Of a stretch of 64,000 nt of DNA, positions 9,616 to 17,928 are shown in pieces. Within the stretch, counting starts at the first letter, position 1, and every line of letters starts with the position of its first letter. A program made the translations under genes and the position numbers. Below the pieces are notes generated by a model, which was not told the origin of the DNA, ran no database searches, and saw only the letters and a program-made list of their open reading frames with translations. This DNA comes from Hymenobacter latericoloratus (GTDB taxonomy: Bacteria > Bacteroidota > Bacteroidia > Cytophagales > Hymenobacteraceae): assembly GCF_014199535.1 (NCBI RefSeq), contig NZ_JACHNV010000003.1, forward strand, positions 435,289 through 499,288, written 5' to 3'.

Positions 9616-10188
9616 CTACCCCGCCTCAAACTCCTGCGGAAACCCCTCCGGATGCTCTGGTTCCAGCTCCTCTAGCTGCTCATTGGTCAGCAACGCTGAC
9701 TCGGCGCTGGCTTGCTCGTAGGCCTGTACTACGGCGGCCAGCCAGGCGGTCAGGTTTGGATACAGCACGGTGCGGGCTTCCCAGTCGTGCCAGTGCTCCA
9801 GTATCTGCCCGGCCTGGCCGGTGAAGGTGCCGTGCAAATCCACGCAGACATGGTCGCCTCCGCCGTTTTCCAGGAAGGGCACCCAGGCTGGGTGCCACCA
9901 GTTCGTCACAAAGTCGCCATCAGCCAGCAGCTCGTTGTTGATGCGCATGCTTTCGGCCGCGCTGTCCAGCGACTGGAGACAGTTGTTCTGGAAGAAGCTG
10001 TCGTAGCCTTCCTGCCCGTTGTGCCAGCTAAACCACTGCCGCAGTTCCGTCGGCAACACTAGGTCAAACTCCGCCTCAAACGCGGCCAGCTCCGCCCCTG
10101 TAGTTGGTGGGCCTAAGGTAGCGTAGTACTCCGGCCGGTGCTGTTGAAGCAGGGTGTCGAGGCGGGTGAGTAGTTCGGGAAAGGTCAT
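9616..10188 (-). CDS. SMI1/KNR4 (SUKH) family protein
   Basis: 190 residues. The N-terminal half has the SUKH features AAFEAEFDLVLPTELRQWFSW and WHNGQEGYDSFF; the middle has WWHPAWVPFLENGGGDHVCV, and the C-terminal half ends in LYPNLTAWLAAVVQAYEQ. It is cytoplasmic, with no signal or membrane segment. The role is probably immunity or protein binding, inferred from the family. The gene is GC-rich like the host genome, unlike the two AT-rich genes just upstream, so the inserted block is not of uniform origin. Confidence 0.88.
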   Translation of the reverse strand: MTFPELLTRLDTLLQQHRPEYYATLGPPTTGAELAAFEAEFDLVLPTELRQWFSWHNGQEGYDSFFQNNCLQSLDSAAESMRINNELLADGDFVTNWWHPAWVPFLENGGGDHVCVDLHGTFTGQAGQILEHWHDWEARTVLYPNLTAWLAAVVQAYEQASAESALLTNEQLEELEPEHPEGFPQEFEAG

Positions 10189-10251
10189 AGTATTAAATAG
10201 AAACCTTAGCTTTTTTCAGAGCATTAGCAAAAGATGAGGTAGAAATGTATA

Positions 10252-10821
10252 TCAGGTATGACTATTGTTTCTTATGCTCCATAACTGACGTGAACTTTTT
10301 AAATGTTTGTTCGTTGCCTCTATTGCAGACTTTTTTGATAGGCCATTTTTTTGATATTTTTTAATTATTGATTTAATATAAATATTTTCCCATATTTGAT
10401 CAAAACCTGTATTGGGTACCTCGCACACGATTCTCTTTATGCTTAAGTCTGATACTTTGCTGCGAGAATTACCTGATAATAAGTAAAAGCCTCTTGATTT
10501 TATAATTCCGTCAATGATAATGCTCTGCTTGGGAATGTTGAATGTAATGGAGAATTGTATCTGTAATGGCTTATCGAATTTTATGGTTAAAAATATGATA
10601 CTCTTGTTAAATGGTTTTGTAGACCATGTATATGTTGCATCTCCGGGAGGAGAATCATCATGAGTTGATATAAGCTCCTGTACATCTTGGTTCCCTTTTG
10701 TGTCAATAACAACTGCTGGAATAACCCTCCCTTCAGCTATATCTGGATGTGCAATGGCACCGTCTGAAACTACCTCATATACAGGCCAGTTTATTCGTTG
10801 AATTCTGTCTAGATTAATCAT
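10252..10821 (-). CDS. Hypothetical AT-rich protein
   Basis: 189 residues, family not recognised. It overlaps the end of the upstream gene by eight bases, so the two are translationally coupled. The first 50 residues are mixed and contain IPAVVIDTKGNQDVQEL; the centre is rich in Ile/Phe beta-strand-like segments (IIFLTIKF, IQFSITFNI); the end is Lys-rich and helical (IIKKYQKNGLSKKSAIEATN). There is no signal peptide. Base composition and codon use (many AAA, ATA, TTA) differ sharply from the neighbours, which suggests recent acquisition together with 10814-11383. Confidence 0.75.
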   Translation of the reverse strand: MINLDRIQRINWPVYEVVSDGAIAHPDIAEGRVIPAVVIDTKGNQDVQELISTHDDSPPGDATYTWSTKPFNKSIIFLTIKFDKPLQIQFSITFNIPKQSIIIDGIIKSRGFYLLSGNSRSKVSDLSIKRIVCEVPNTGFDQIWENIYIKSIIKKYQKNGLSKKSAIEATNKHLKSSRQLWSIRNNSHT

Positions 10822-11383
10822 TTAGTTGAAAGGTCTTTATTAAAGTTGATTCTAATTGTTTTTGCTCTCCATTAATGTCACTTACCTCAAGTAAGTATCT
10901 TTCTATTCTGTAATTCAGAAAGTGTTTTGGTTCTTTAAATAAAAGCCATTTGGATTCGGTTTCTTTTTCAGAAACATTTATATCATTAAGAAAAAAAGAA
11001 AAATTGTTGTTTGGTATCAGTGAATGAAGATTGTGGTCATGTTCTATCAATGTTTTGGCAAATGAATCGTCATCTCGGATATATTCTATTTTCAATAAAG
11101 CTTTAAAGGAGTTTTTTGATTCTGATAAATTGCTTATGCTGATATTAAACATTAGTATTCTGCTTTCTTGGTTTTCTTTGCTTTTGAACCTTAAAGCATT
11201 TATTAAATATAGTTTGAAATTAGACTTTTTGCTATCTAATTCAATTTTGGATAGTTGAAAGGATTTCTTTGCTAGATAGTTGCTTCTTAGTGAAATAAGG
11301 AGTGCAATAACAGCCGCCGCCGCTGCAATAATTGCTATTAGTGTATCAATTTTAATGACTGAAAGCTCTTCTAATTGTGGCAT
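10814..11383 (-). CDS. Hypothetical membrane-anchored AT-rich protein
   Basis: 189 residues from the ATG at 11383, placed after the MoxR stop; longer readings run back into the MoxR gene. One strong N-terminal transmembrane helix (about residues 13-30, Ile/Ala-rich) is followed by a Lys/Asn-rich soluble domain of alternating strands (NFKLYLINALRFKSK, ILMFNISISNL). The family was not recognised. The topology resembles small anchored partner proteins of two-gene accessory modules. It is AT-rich and coupled to the next gene by an eight-base overlap. Confidence 0.75.
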   Translation of the reverse strand: MPQLEELSVIKIDTLIAIIAAAAAVIALLISLRSNYLAKKSFQLSKIELDSKKSNFKLYLINALRFKSKENQESRILMFNISISNLSESKNSFKALLKIEYIRDDDSFAKTLIEHDHNLHSLIPNNNFSFFLNDINVSEKETESKWLLFKEPKHFLNYRIERYLLEVSDINGEQKQLESTLIKTFQLND

Positions 11384-11418
11384 TGCGGAACATATAGATT
11401 GAAAAAATAATAGCAAAT

Positions 11419-12516
11419 CTACTCCACCACCTCCCGGCAGGCGCGGTATAAGTCCTTCCATCCGTCGCGCTCTTTTACGACGGTTTCTAGGTACTCCAGC
11501 CATACTACGCGGTCCTGCACGGGGTCTTTGATGACGGCGCCGGTGAGGCCAGCGGCGAGGTCGGCGGCTTGCAGGGTGCCGTCGCCGAAGTAGGCGGCCA
11601 GGGCCAGGCCACTGTTGAGCACAGAAATGGCCTCGCCGGTGCTGAGGGTACCGCTGGGGCTCTTGAGCTTGGTTTTGCCGTTTTCCGTCACGCCCGAACG
11701 CAGCTCCCGGAAGATGGTCACGAGGCGGCTGATTTGCTCTAGGGCCGCCGTGGTTTCGGGCAGTTGCAGGGCCCGGCCGGTTTTCTCCACCCGCGAGTGC
11801 ACAATCTGCACTTCCTCGGCAATGGATGTGGGCAGGGGGAGCACCACGGTGTTGAAGCGGCGGCGCAGGGCACTGCTCAGCTCGTTCACGCCCTTGTCCC
11901 GGTCGTTGGCGGTAGCTATTACGTTGAAGCCGCGGGCAGCCTGCACCTCAGTGGCCAACTCCGGCACGGGCAGCACCTTTTCGGAGAGGACGGTAATGAG
12001 CGTGTCCTGCACGTCGGAGGGGATGCGGGTGAGTTCTTCCAGGCGCACCATGCTGCCCTCCTGCATGCCTTTGAGCAGGGGCGAGGGCACCAGGGCAGCC
12101 GGCGAAGGACCTTCGGCAATGAGGCGGGCGTAGTTCCAGGAGTAGCGGATAGCATCTTCGGAGGTGCCCGCCGTACCCTGAATCAGCAGGTTGGAGTGCC
12201 CGCTGATGGCCGCCGTCAGGTGCTCCGAAACCCAGCTCTTGGCCGTGCCCGGTACGCCCAGCAGCAGCAGGGCGCGGTCGGTGGCCAGGGTAGCCACGGC
12301 AATTTCCATCAATCGCCGCTGCCCGATGTACTTGGGCTCAATCACGAAGCCATTATCCAGGGTGCCGCCCAGCAGGTAGGTTACCACGGCCCAGGGCGAG
12401 AGCTGCCAGTTGACAGGCTTGGGCCGGTCGTCGAGGGCTTTGAGGGCGGCGAGTTCTTCGGCGTATTGCACCTCGGCGTGGGGCCGCAGGATATCGGAGG
12501 AAGGATTTAAAGCCAT
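11419..12516 (-). CDS. MoxR-type AAA+ ATPase
   Basis: 365 residues. The AAA+ core is complete: Walker A GVPGTAKS at 87-94, a Walker B-like MVRLEEL at about 156-162, sensor 1 IATANDRDKG around 200-209 and the arginine-finger region SSALRRRF at about 214-221. The sequence matches the MoxR branch that partners with DUF5682, DUF5691 and SWIM proteins and usually a VWA protein; the ATPase is thought to act as a chaperone-like remodeller. In this locus the ATPase, DUF5691 and SWIM parts are adjacent, but the DUF5682 gene is displaced by about 3 kb. Confidence 0.92.
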   Translation of the reverse strand: MALNPSSDILRPHAEVQYAEELAALKALDDRPKPVNWQLSPWAVVTYLLGGTLDNGFVIEPKYIGQRRLMEIAVATLATDRALLLLGVPGTAKSWVSEHLTAAISGHSNLLIQGTAGTSEDAIRYSWNYARLIAEGPSPAALVPSPLLKGMQEGSMVRLEELTRIPSDVQDTLITVLSEKVLPVPELATEVQAARGFNVIATANDRDKGVNELSSALRRRFNTVVLPLPTSIAEEVQIVHSRVEKTGRALQLPETTAALEQISRLVTIFRELRSGVTENGKTKLKSPSGTLSTGEAISVLNSGLALAAYFGDGTLQAADLAAGLTGAVIKDPVQDRVVWLEYLETVVKERDGWKDLYRACREVVE

Positions 12517-12617
12517 ATATGCGAAGGGTTTGGAAGCAAAAGTGGGGTAGGGAAGATGACGTTAGACGGCTTTCAACCGGCCTAGTAGTGATTCAAGTTG
12601 CGGACTAAAGCTAGTTT

Positions 12618-12875
12618 TTAGCTCCCCTCCTCAGATGAGGAGGGGTTGGGGGTGGTTGATGAGGTAGGAACGATATTAGAACTAGAAATTTACTCTGACC
12701 GTCATGCGGAGCCTCGCGAAGCATCTCAACCGCTTCGTCCTCACGATTGAGTTAGCCAGAGGGAGAGATGCTTCGACTTCGCTCAGCATGACGGGCATTT
12801 ACATCGTTCTGGGGTTTCAACCACCCCCGACCCCTCGCCGCTTGATGCGCGGAATCATCTGAGGAGGGGAGCTAG
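12618..12875. repeat. Composite nested inverted repeat within the MoxR/DUF5691 gap
   Basis: The 401-bp gap 12517-12917 holds two nested palindromes. The outer arms are 12618-12659 and 12819-12875, the right arm carrying a roughly 20-base insertion. The inner arms are GACCGTCATGCGGAGCC...GCATCTC near 12697-12727 and the matching GAGATGCTTCGACTTCGC...ATGACGG near 12765-12794. The outer module resembles the 5.9-kb repeat; the inner one resembles the TCATCCTGAGC-type hairpins at 29.5 and 54.2 kb. It probably ends or attenuates transcription from DUF5691 into MoxR, or carries a fresh promoter for MoxR. Confidence 0.85.
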
Positions 12876-12917
12876 TTGCTAACTCTAGCCTGCAGTACTC
12901 ATTCATTTATCAGTGAG

Positions 12918-14516
12918 CTAGCCTGGGCCGGGCGGCTCGTTCAGTGCGGCATCAAGCTGCTGGCGGAAGTGCAGGGTGTTGAGCAGGCGGGCCAGGCTGT
13001 TGTGCAGGTAAGGCACATCCTGGAGCAGGGGCTGCAGGGGCTGGGCGCAGAGGTCGTACTGGGCGGCGGGCACCACGCGGGCCATGTGCTCCAGCAGCTG
13101 ACTGGTGGCGTACTGAATGCGGTAGAGCCGCTCCGGATGGCTCAGGGCCTCGCGCAGTAGTTCCACGACGCGGCCAGTGAGGCGCTCGGGCCAAGGGCCT
13201 GGCACTAGCATGAGCAGGGGTAGCCAGTGGGCATCGGGACCGAAGTAGGAGGTAGCGCTGAGCTGCGGCAGCACCAGTTCGGCCATCTGCTGAGGCGTGA
13301 GCAGGCGGGCTATCCCTTCCAGTGGCAGCGGAACCGGGTTTTTACGCGGCTGCCGCCAGTGCAGCAGGGAAGTGGCCCACTCAATATCCTGGTGCAGCAG
13401 GGTCGCCTCGGCCCAAGCGGTGAGCAGCAGCGTGGCCCACTCGGTGCCGGCCGCCAGCTCCAGAATTTTAGGGGCGGAGAGGTCCCAGTGCGTGGCCCAG
13501 CGTTGGGGCGGAATCAGGGCGAGCAGCTGGCCTAGTAGGGCGGCTTTTTCCCCCTGAAAGCGGGCGTCGCGCTGCTCAATGCCGTCTAGCAGCCAGGTTT
13601 TGTCCCAGTCGGCGGCGGGCAGCTCCACCAGCAGTTTCTTGCTCAGCAGGCCTTTTTTTAGCTGCACCAAAGGCTCGGCACGCTGCCACAGGCGCTCGGG
13701 CAGCGGGTTACCGGGGAGGCAGGCCAGCTGGGGCAGCACGGTTTGGCGCACCTCCTTGCTTTTGGAGCCTAGGTATTGGCTTAGTAGCTCCACATCCGCG
13801 GCTGAGGCATTTTCGCGCAGAGTGGCCAGCAGGGCTGCCTGGGTTTTGGCGGGTTCCTGAGGTAGGGTGGCGGCCAGCAGCTCGCGGGCCTGCTCGGGCC
13901 GTTGCCGGCGCAGGGAAATCAGGTAGCCGACGCGCTGAGGCAGGGTGCCGGTTTCCCACACCACCTCGGACTGTGGGTGAGTGGAGGCCGCCAGGATGGG
14001 CGTCCAGTCGGGGTTTTGGGCTGCCAGCCACTCCCCGCGCTGGCCCAGCACGGCCGCCGTGGCAGGGTGCAGGGCCGGGCGGGTGCGGGCGTGTTCCAGC
14101 AAATACACCAACTGCGGATGCGGCACCCGCCGCTGGTGCTCGGCCAGGTTCGTCAGGAAATCGGGTAGCAGGTCAGTATACTGGCCTTCCAGCAGCACGT
14201 TCAGGGCCTGGGCTCCATTGGGGCCGAGTGTAGCTTGCGTTTCGGCAGGCGCGGGGGGTACGGTCGGCCCGGTGCCAGGAGCAGGTAAGTAGCCGGCCTT
14301 GCGGATCAACGACAGCGCCCCGGCCGCTTGCAGTAGGTGCTTCTCGCGGGGTGCCTCGTCGGTTTCCGGGTTAGAAGTCAGGTCGGGAACCGTTGGCAGG
14401 GCGTCGGGGCTTTGGCGGGTGCCCAGCAGGGCCACGCGCACCAGCTGCTGCCAGTCGGCGCCGGGGCGGAGGGGGTTGGCCGCCAGGTCGGGGGTAGAAG
14501 CTTGGGAGTCAGGCAT
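12918..14516 (-). CDS. DUF5691 family protein
   Basis: 532 residues, cytoplasmic, without signal or membrane segments. It is a helical-repeat-like protein rich in Leu, Ala, Gln and Pro, opening with NPLRPGADWQQLVRVALLGT and containing many ARELLAATLPQEP-type helices reminiscent of HEAT or ARM repeats. The family occurs with SWIM zinc-finger and MoxR genes, and the neighbours here fit that exactly. The start ATG shares its first base with the last base of the SWIM stop (position 14516), so the two are coupled. Molecular function is unknown; a scaffold role is inference. Confidence 0.82.
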   Translation of the reverse strand: MPDSQASTPDLAANPLRPGADWQQLVRVALLGTRQSPDALPTVPDLTSNPETDEAPREKHLLQAAGALSLIRKAGYLPAPGTGPTVPPAPAETQATLGPNGAQALNVLLEGQYTDLLPDFLTNLAEHQRRVPHPQLVYLLEHARTRPALHPATAAVLGQRGEWLAAQNPDWTPILAASTHPQSEVVWETGTLPQRVGYLISLRRQRPEQARELLAATLPQEPAKTQAALLATLRENASAADVELLSQYLGSKSKEVRQTVLPQLACLPGNPLPERLWQRAEPLVQLKKGLLSKKLLVELPAADWDKTWLLDGIEQRDARFQGEKAALLGQLLALIPPQRWATHWDLSAPKILELAAGTEWATLLLTAWAEATLLHQDIEWATSLLHWRQPRKNPVPLPLEGIARLLTPQQMAELVLPQLSATSYFGPDAHWLPLLMLVPGPWPERLTGRVVELLREALSHPERLYRIQYATSQLLEHMARVVPAAQYDLCAQPLQPLLQDVPYLHNSLARLLNTLHFRQQLDAALNEPPGPG

Positions 14517-15937
14517 CAGAGAGCAGATGAAGTTTCAACCGCCGCGCCCCAGCCTACCAGGGGGCGCAGTCCCCGGCCGGTCCACTCTCCGAATATAGTG
14601 AGTGGCACGCCCCCACCAACGGCCTGCAGCTCCCACCCAAACAGGTCGTCGCAAAGCAGAGGCACCTGCTGCATAGCCGTGGTGTTGGGCTCAGCCGAAG
14701 CGGAGGCCGGGGCTAGTTCAGGCGTGAACCGTAGAACCCAGCGGCCATCCGGAGTGAAAGCCGGGCTGCCGCCGGTCAGAAGCACGGGCCACTCGCGCAG
14801 CCAGGGCTGGCGGGCCACAGCAGTGGCGTAGGCATCCAGCAGTTCGGGCAGGGTAGTGGGGTAGGGCGGAGAGGCGTCGGCGGAAGTGAGGCCGGCAAAC
14901 GTGAGGGTGCCCGGTACGGCACGCAGGGAAAGCAGACCGGGGTAAAAGGTGAGGGTGCCGGTGTAGTGGCCGTCGGGCACTAAGGCAGTAGCAAAGGCCT
15001 GTCCCCCGAAGGAAAACTCCACCACCAGCGCGTAGCGGCCGGTTTGCTGACCCTGCAGCCAGCAGCGGCGCACGGTCAGGCGGTCTTCCTCCGTGACGGC
15101 CACCGACAGCACCCGCCATTCATCGGCCACCGCCGGCTCCGTGGCCAGAATATCTTCTTTTTTCAGATTCACCCCCACCAGTTGCAGCAGTTCCTGGCGG
15201 GCGGCTTCCGGCAGCTCGGGCAGGCGCTGGAAAGCCTGGGCCAGCAGGTACAGCTCGCCCAGGCGGGAGAGCATCCGTTCGGGCCAGTCGGCGCCCTGGT
15301 GGCGTAGAGTGGGCAGCTCCCGCACCACGCTGGCCAGGCCAGGGAGCTGATTATCGACCAGCCGGGCGGCCTGGTTTTCCCAGAAGCTCAGGGGTTGATT
15401 ATCGGTAGCGGCCAGTCCGGCCCGCACCAGGTCCAGGAGCCAGACGGCCAGCTCCCCGGCGCCGCGCTGCATGCGGCTCAGGCGCTGAGCCTCACGCTTC
15501 TGCCGGGCCAGCTCGTTGTCAGTGGGGGTAGTGGCCGGAGCAGCGTCCGTCCCATCAGCAGTGAAGGCTGCAGCTTCCACTTCTTTGGCGGCTTTCTTGC
15601 CGGCTGTCTGCTGGCGTTTGTCCAGCCACTCCTGCAGCCAATCGGGTGGGGTAGTACCATTCAGCAGCTGGGGCTGGCGGGCCAGCAGCAGGAGCAGTCC
15701 GGCACCGTGCTTGCACGGGAACACCCGGCTGGGGCAGGAGCACTTGAAGGCGGGCTCCGTCAGGTCGAGGCCGGTTTGGTAGGGCTTGCTGCCGCTGCCC
15801 TTGCACTCGCCCCAGGCGGCGGTATCGGTGCGGCCCAGGTTGCTCCACTTGGCGGGCGCCGCCAGCTCCAGCCCGCGCTTGAGCGTGCCGGAGTCGGTGA
15901 TGAGGGCGCGGGCCTGTTCTTCGGTCCAGGAGGTCAA
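14516..15937 (-). CDS. SWIM zinc-finger protein
   Basis: 473 residues from a TTG start at 15937; homologues begin similarly with a W-TEEQA segment. The SWIM zinc motif CxCxnCxH is intact at C66, C68, C75 and H77 (FKCSCPSRVFPCKHG). The motif is predicted to bind nucleic acid or protein. A charged linker around residues 110-145 leads into a large alpha/beta C-terminal domain. It is the first gene of the MoxR-type locus (SWIM, DUF5691, MoxR, then DUF5682), comparable to the YehQ component of enterobacteria. No obvious promoter was found directly upstream. Confidence 0.88.
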   Translation of the reverse strand: MTSWTEEQARALITDSGTLKRGLELAAPAKWSNLGRTDTAAWGECKGSGSKPYQTGLDLTEPAFKCSCPSRVFPCKHGAGLLLLLARQPQLLNGTTPPDWLQEWLDKRQQTAGKKAAKEVEAAAFTADGTDAAPATTPTDNELARQKREAQRLSRMQRGAGELAVWLLDLVRAGLAATDNQPLSFWENQAARLVDNQLPGLASVVRELPTLRHQGADWPERMLSRLGELYLLAQAFQRLPELPEAARQELLQLVGVNLKKEDILATEPAVADEWRVLSVAVTEEDRLTVRRCWLQGQQTGRYALVVEFSFGGQAFATALVPDGHYTGTLTFYPGLLSLRAVPGTLTFAGLTSADASPPYPTTLPELLDAYATAVARQPWLREWPVLLTGGSPAFTPDGRWVLRFTPELAPASASAEPNTTAMQQVPLLCDDLFGWELQAVGGGVPLTIFGEWTGRGLRPLVGWGAAVETSSAL

Positions 15938-15996
15938 TGTTAGGCAAGGATTACGCCCGCCCCAAGGCAGGCCGGATACCCCGGCAAAGTAGGAGT

Positions 15997-16347
15997 TCAG
16001 CGGGGAAATTCCTTACCGCAGCCCGGGCATTTATGCAGGGTAGTGCCGGCGTAAAACAGCCGTTTCCACCACGCCGGCCGCGAAACGGGCGCGGGCTCCG
16101 GGGCGCCGCACCGGGGACAGTGCAGTATTGTTGGGGTAGTACGCTGTTGCTCAAAGGCTTCCAGTACAGCCTGCGCCGAAGTGGTGTCAGTCTCCTCAAT
16201 CAGCAGCTGGTAATACATGCCTTCCCCAAACGGAAACGTGGGCGGACCGCAGCTTTTCACCAGGGCATCAACCCCAACCGCCTGTAGCTGCTGATACAGC
16301 GTTACGGCTTCGGCATAGGTCAGGTACTGGGCGGCCAGCAGGAGCAT
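15997..16347 (-). CDS. DUF2007-like protein with C-terminal zinc ribbon
   Basis: 116 residues from the ATG at 16347; a GTG at 16419 in the same frame would add 24 residues that do not look coding. The N-terminal part (YLTYAEAVTLYQQLQAVGVD) resembles the DUF2007 ferredoxin-like domain. The C-terminus carries two CxxC pairs (CPRCG and CPGCG) forming a zinc ribbon, split by an aromatic basic segment. It may be a small sensor or adaptor protein; no partner is visible. It runs in the same direction as the SWIM gene, with a gap of about 60 bases. Confidence 0.65.
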   Translation of the reverse strand: MLLLAAQYLTYAEAVTLYQQLQAVGVDALVKSCGPPTFPFGEGMYYQLLIEETDTTSAQAVLEAFEQQRTTPTILHCPRCGAPEPAPVSRPAWWKRLFYAGTTLHKCPGCGKEFPR

Positions 16348-16492
16348 CGGGTAGGAATCAAGGTCACAATCAACTACGAAAAACACGCCCTTCCTGCTTG
16401 CGCTGGCTTTAGTCGGCACTAGCTAAAACGTCTGAAACGTCAGCGGAAGGCATAATGGCTTGCCTTAGCGCAGTGGGAAGTGGCTGCTAAAA

Positions 16493-16500
16493 CAAAGTTA
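16493..16500 (-). promoter_or_regulatory. Possible -7 box TAACTTTG for the zinc-ribbon gene
   Basis: TAACTTTG on the minus strand fits the Bacteroidota TAnnTTTG element. No clear -33 box is visible. A start point near 16486 would give a leader of about 140 bases to the ATG at 16347. The rest of the gap 16348-16703 holds only this and the hairpin at 16630. Confidence 0.35.
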
Positions 16501-16629
16501 CAACAAGGGGGTGTTGTTCCTTTACAGGTCAGCGAAGCAGGCCCTACTTGCCCCTGAAAAATGGTTTGCTGAAAACAACGCCACGGTCCCGTAGAGCGCG
16601 GGGTAGTGAGTGACTAGTTCTCTACGGGC

Positions 16630-16659
16630 AAGGCCTCGCGGCTGCAACGGCGAGGCCTT
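16630..16659 (-). terminator. Rho-independent-type hairpin
   Basis: Perfect 10-bp arms AAGGCCTCGC / GCGAGGCCTT with a 10-base loop, just downstream of the coiled-coil membrane protein gene that ends at 16704. The flanking T run is short. Confidence 0.7.
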
Positions 16660-16703
16660 TTGCGGTAGCTTCCCTACCCCCGGCAGCAGCCCAAACCCTC
16701 GGC

Positions 16704-17309
16704 CTACTTGCGCCGACGGGCGGGGGTAGCCAGGCGGCCGCGCAGCCGCATGATGTACCAGAGCAGGCCGGCGCAGAGCACGGCCAGACCGGCCGCCAGC
16801 AGCTCCCGGCTGGTGCGGGCCTGGGAAGCCTCATCGGCGGTGGCCTGCAGCTCCTGCAGCTTCTTCTCCCGCTGCTTGTCGCGCAGCTGCAGGTTGCTGA
16901 TCTGGTTTTCCAGGTCGTAGAAGCGCTGGCGGGTGCTGCTTTGGTCGGTCTGGGCGACGGTGATTTGCTGCTTGGCCTGCTGATTTTCGGCTACTACCGC
17001 GGCGGTTTTGCGGAGGGTAGCGGCTTGCACAGCCCGTACAATCTCGGTGTCTTTGCGGATAATGCCCTTCAGAGCATCTACTACTTCCTGCAGGTCCTTC
17101 TTGCTGGGCTTGTTGCCGAAAAGGCTGTTGCGCTGGGCATTGGCATCCTCGTACTGCTGCACCATCTGCTGGCGCTCCTGAATCAGGCGGGGCAGCGGGT
17201 CGTTGGCCGCGGGGGCGGGGGTAGGCGTTTGGGCGAGGGCAGAGCCCAGCGTCAAGCTGGCTGATAGAACCAGGAAATTGAAGCGGCGTGTGAGGAAGGA
17301 ACCAATCAA
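16704..17309 (-). CDS. Hypothetical exported coiled-coil protein with C-terminal membrane helix
   Basis: 201 residues from a TTG start. The N-terminal signal peptide probably ends at SALAQ (about residue 27). Residues about 40-165 are Gln/Lys/Glu-rich and strongly helical, consistent with a coiled coil (LENQISNLQLRDKQREKKLQ). A single transmembrane helix near 170-188 (LLAAGLAVLCAGLLWYIM) and a basic tail follow. The arrangement suggests a periplasmic coiled coil anchored at its C-terminus. The family was not recognised and no functional partner is visible. Confidence 0.75.
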   Translation of the reverse strand: MIGSFLTRRFNFLVLSASLTLGSALAQTPTPAPAANDPLPRLIQERQQMVQQYEDANAQRNSLFGNKPSKKDLQEVVDALKGIIRKDTEIVRAVQAATLRKTAAVVAENQQAKQQITVAQTDQSSTRQRFYDLENQISNLQLRDKQREKKLQELQATADEASQARTSRELLAAGLAVLCAGLLWYIMRLRGRLATPARRRK

Positions 17310-17362
17310 AGTGAAACGAGAGCAGGAGTGGAGGGAAAGAAAATTATGCGTAAATCGAGCCT

Positions 17363-17860
17363 ATGAAACGTATAATTTATCTAGTAAGTCTATCCGCTGT
17401 GTTGGTTACCCCGGCTTGTAAGACCGCTAAAGCTCCATTTGGTACGGATGCTAATCCCAGAATTGATGGGTCGAACAACGCGCCACAAAGCTACTATGAT
17501 GCCGCCCAGCAAAGAGAGCGGCCCGCAGACGTAGTAACCATTAGTACTGACCGGGACTATGGAGTAACCCAGAAAAAGCCGGTGTGCGTCGCTGGGATAT
17601 CAAAGGATGAGTCAGAGAAAGTACTAAATGAGCAGCGTTATTTGAATGCGCTGCGTGGCCCGAACGGAGAGCAAATCAGCTACCGCCGCCGTGGACACTG
17701 CTGCGAATTTGAAAGCCCGAACGGCTTCATGGGCTGGGGCGTGCTGGATGTGTACGAAGTGACGTGGAAGGGCAGCGCCAAGCCCATGCTCATCTATATC
17801 AATATGTATGATGCTGGTCCGCTACTAGCCCCACTGGGCCTGACCCTGGTTAAGCTGTAA
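17363..17860 (+). CDS. Hypothetical lipoprotein
   Basis: 165 residues. The signal peptide MKRIIYLVSLSAVLVTPAC ends at a plausible lipobox Cys at 19. The mature part is short, polar and contains four Cys-Val or Cys-Cys positions (KKPVCVAG, RRGHCCEFE). The C-terminal half (GWGVLDVYEVTWKG, then PMLIYINMYDAGPL) looks like a small beta-sheet domain. The family was not recognised. It is a single-gene unit ended by the hairpin at 17882. Confidence 0.75.
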   Translation: MKRIIYLVSLSAVLVTPACKTAKAPFGTDANPRIDGSNNAPQSYYDAAQQRERPADVVTISTDRDYGVTQKKPVCVAGISKDESEKVLNEQRYLNALRGPNGEQISYRRRGHCCEFESPNGFMGWGVLDVYEVTWKGSAKPMLIYINMYDAGPLLAPLGLTLVKL

Positions 17861-17881
17861 TCTGCCTTGAACTTCAAAACC

Positions 17882-17919
17882 AACGGCCTCCCTGCTGCGA
17901 AAGCAAAGAGGCCGTTTTT
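17882..17919. terminator. Bidirectional terminator hairpin
   Basis: Arms AACGGCCTC and GAGGCCGTT followed by a T-rich stretch, between the convergent lipoprotein and MMPL genes. Confidence 0.8.
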
Positions 17920-17928
17920 ATATAGCTA

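Noticed and set aside
6035..15937. Prophage or integrated element boundaries around the MoxR locus
   Set aside because: No integrase, tRNA attachment site or direct repeats flanking the locus were seen.
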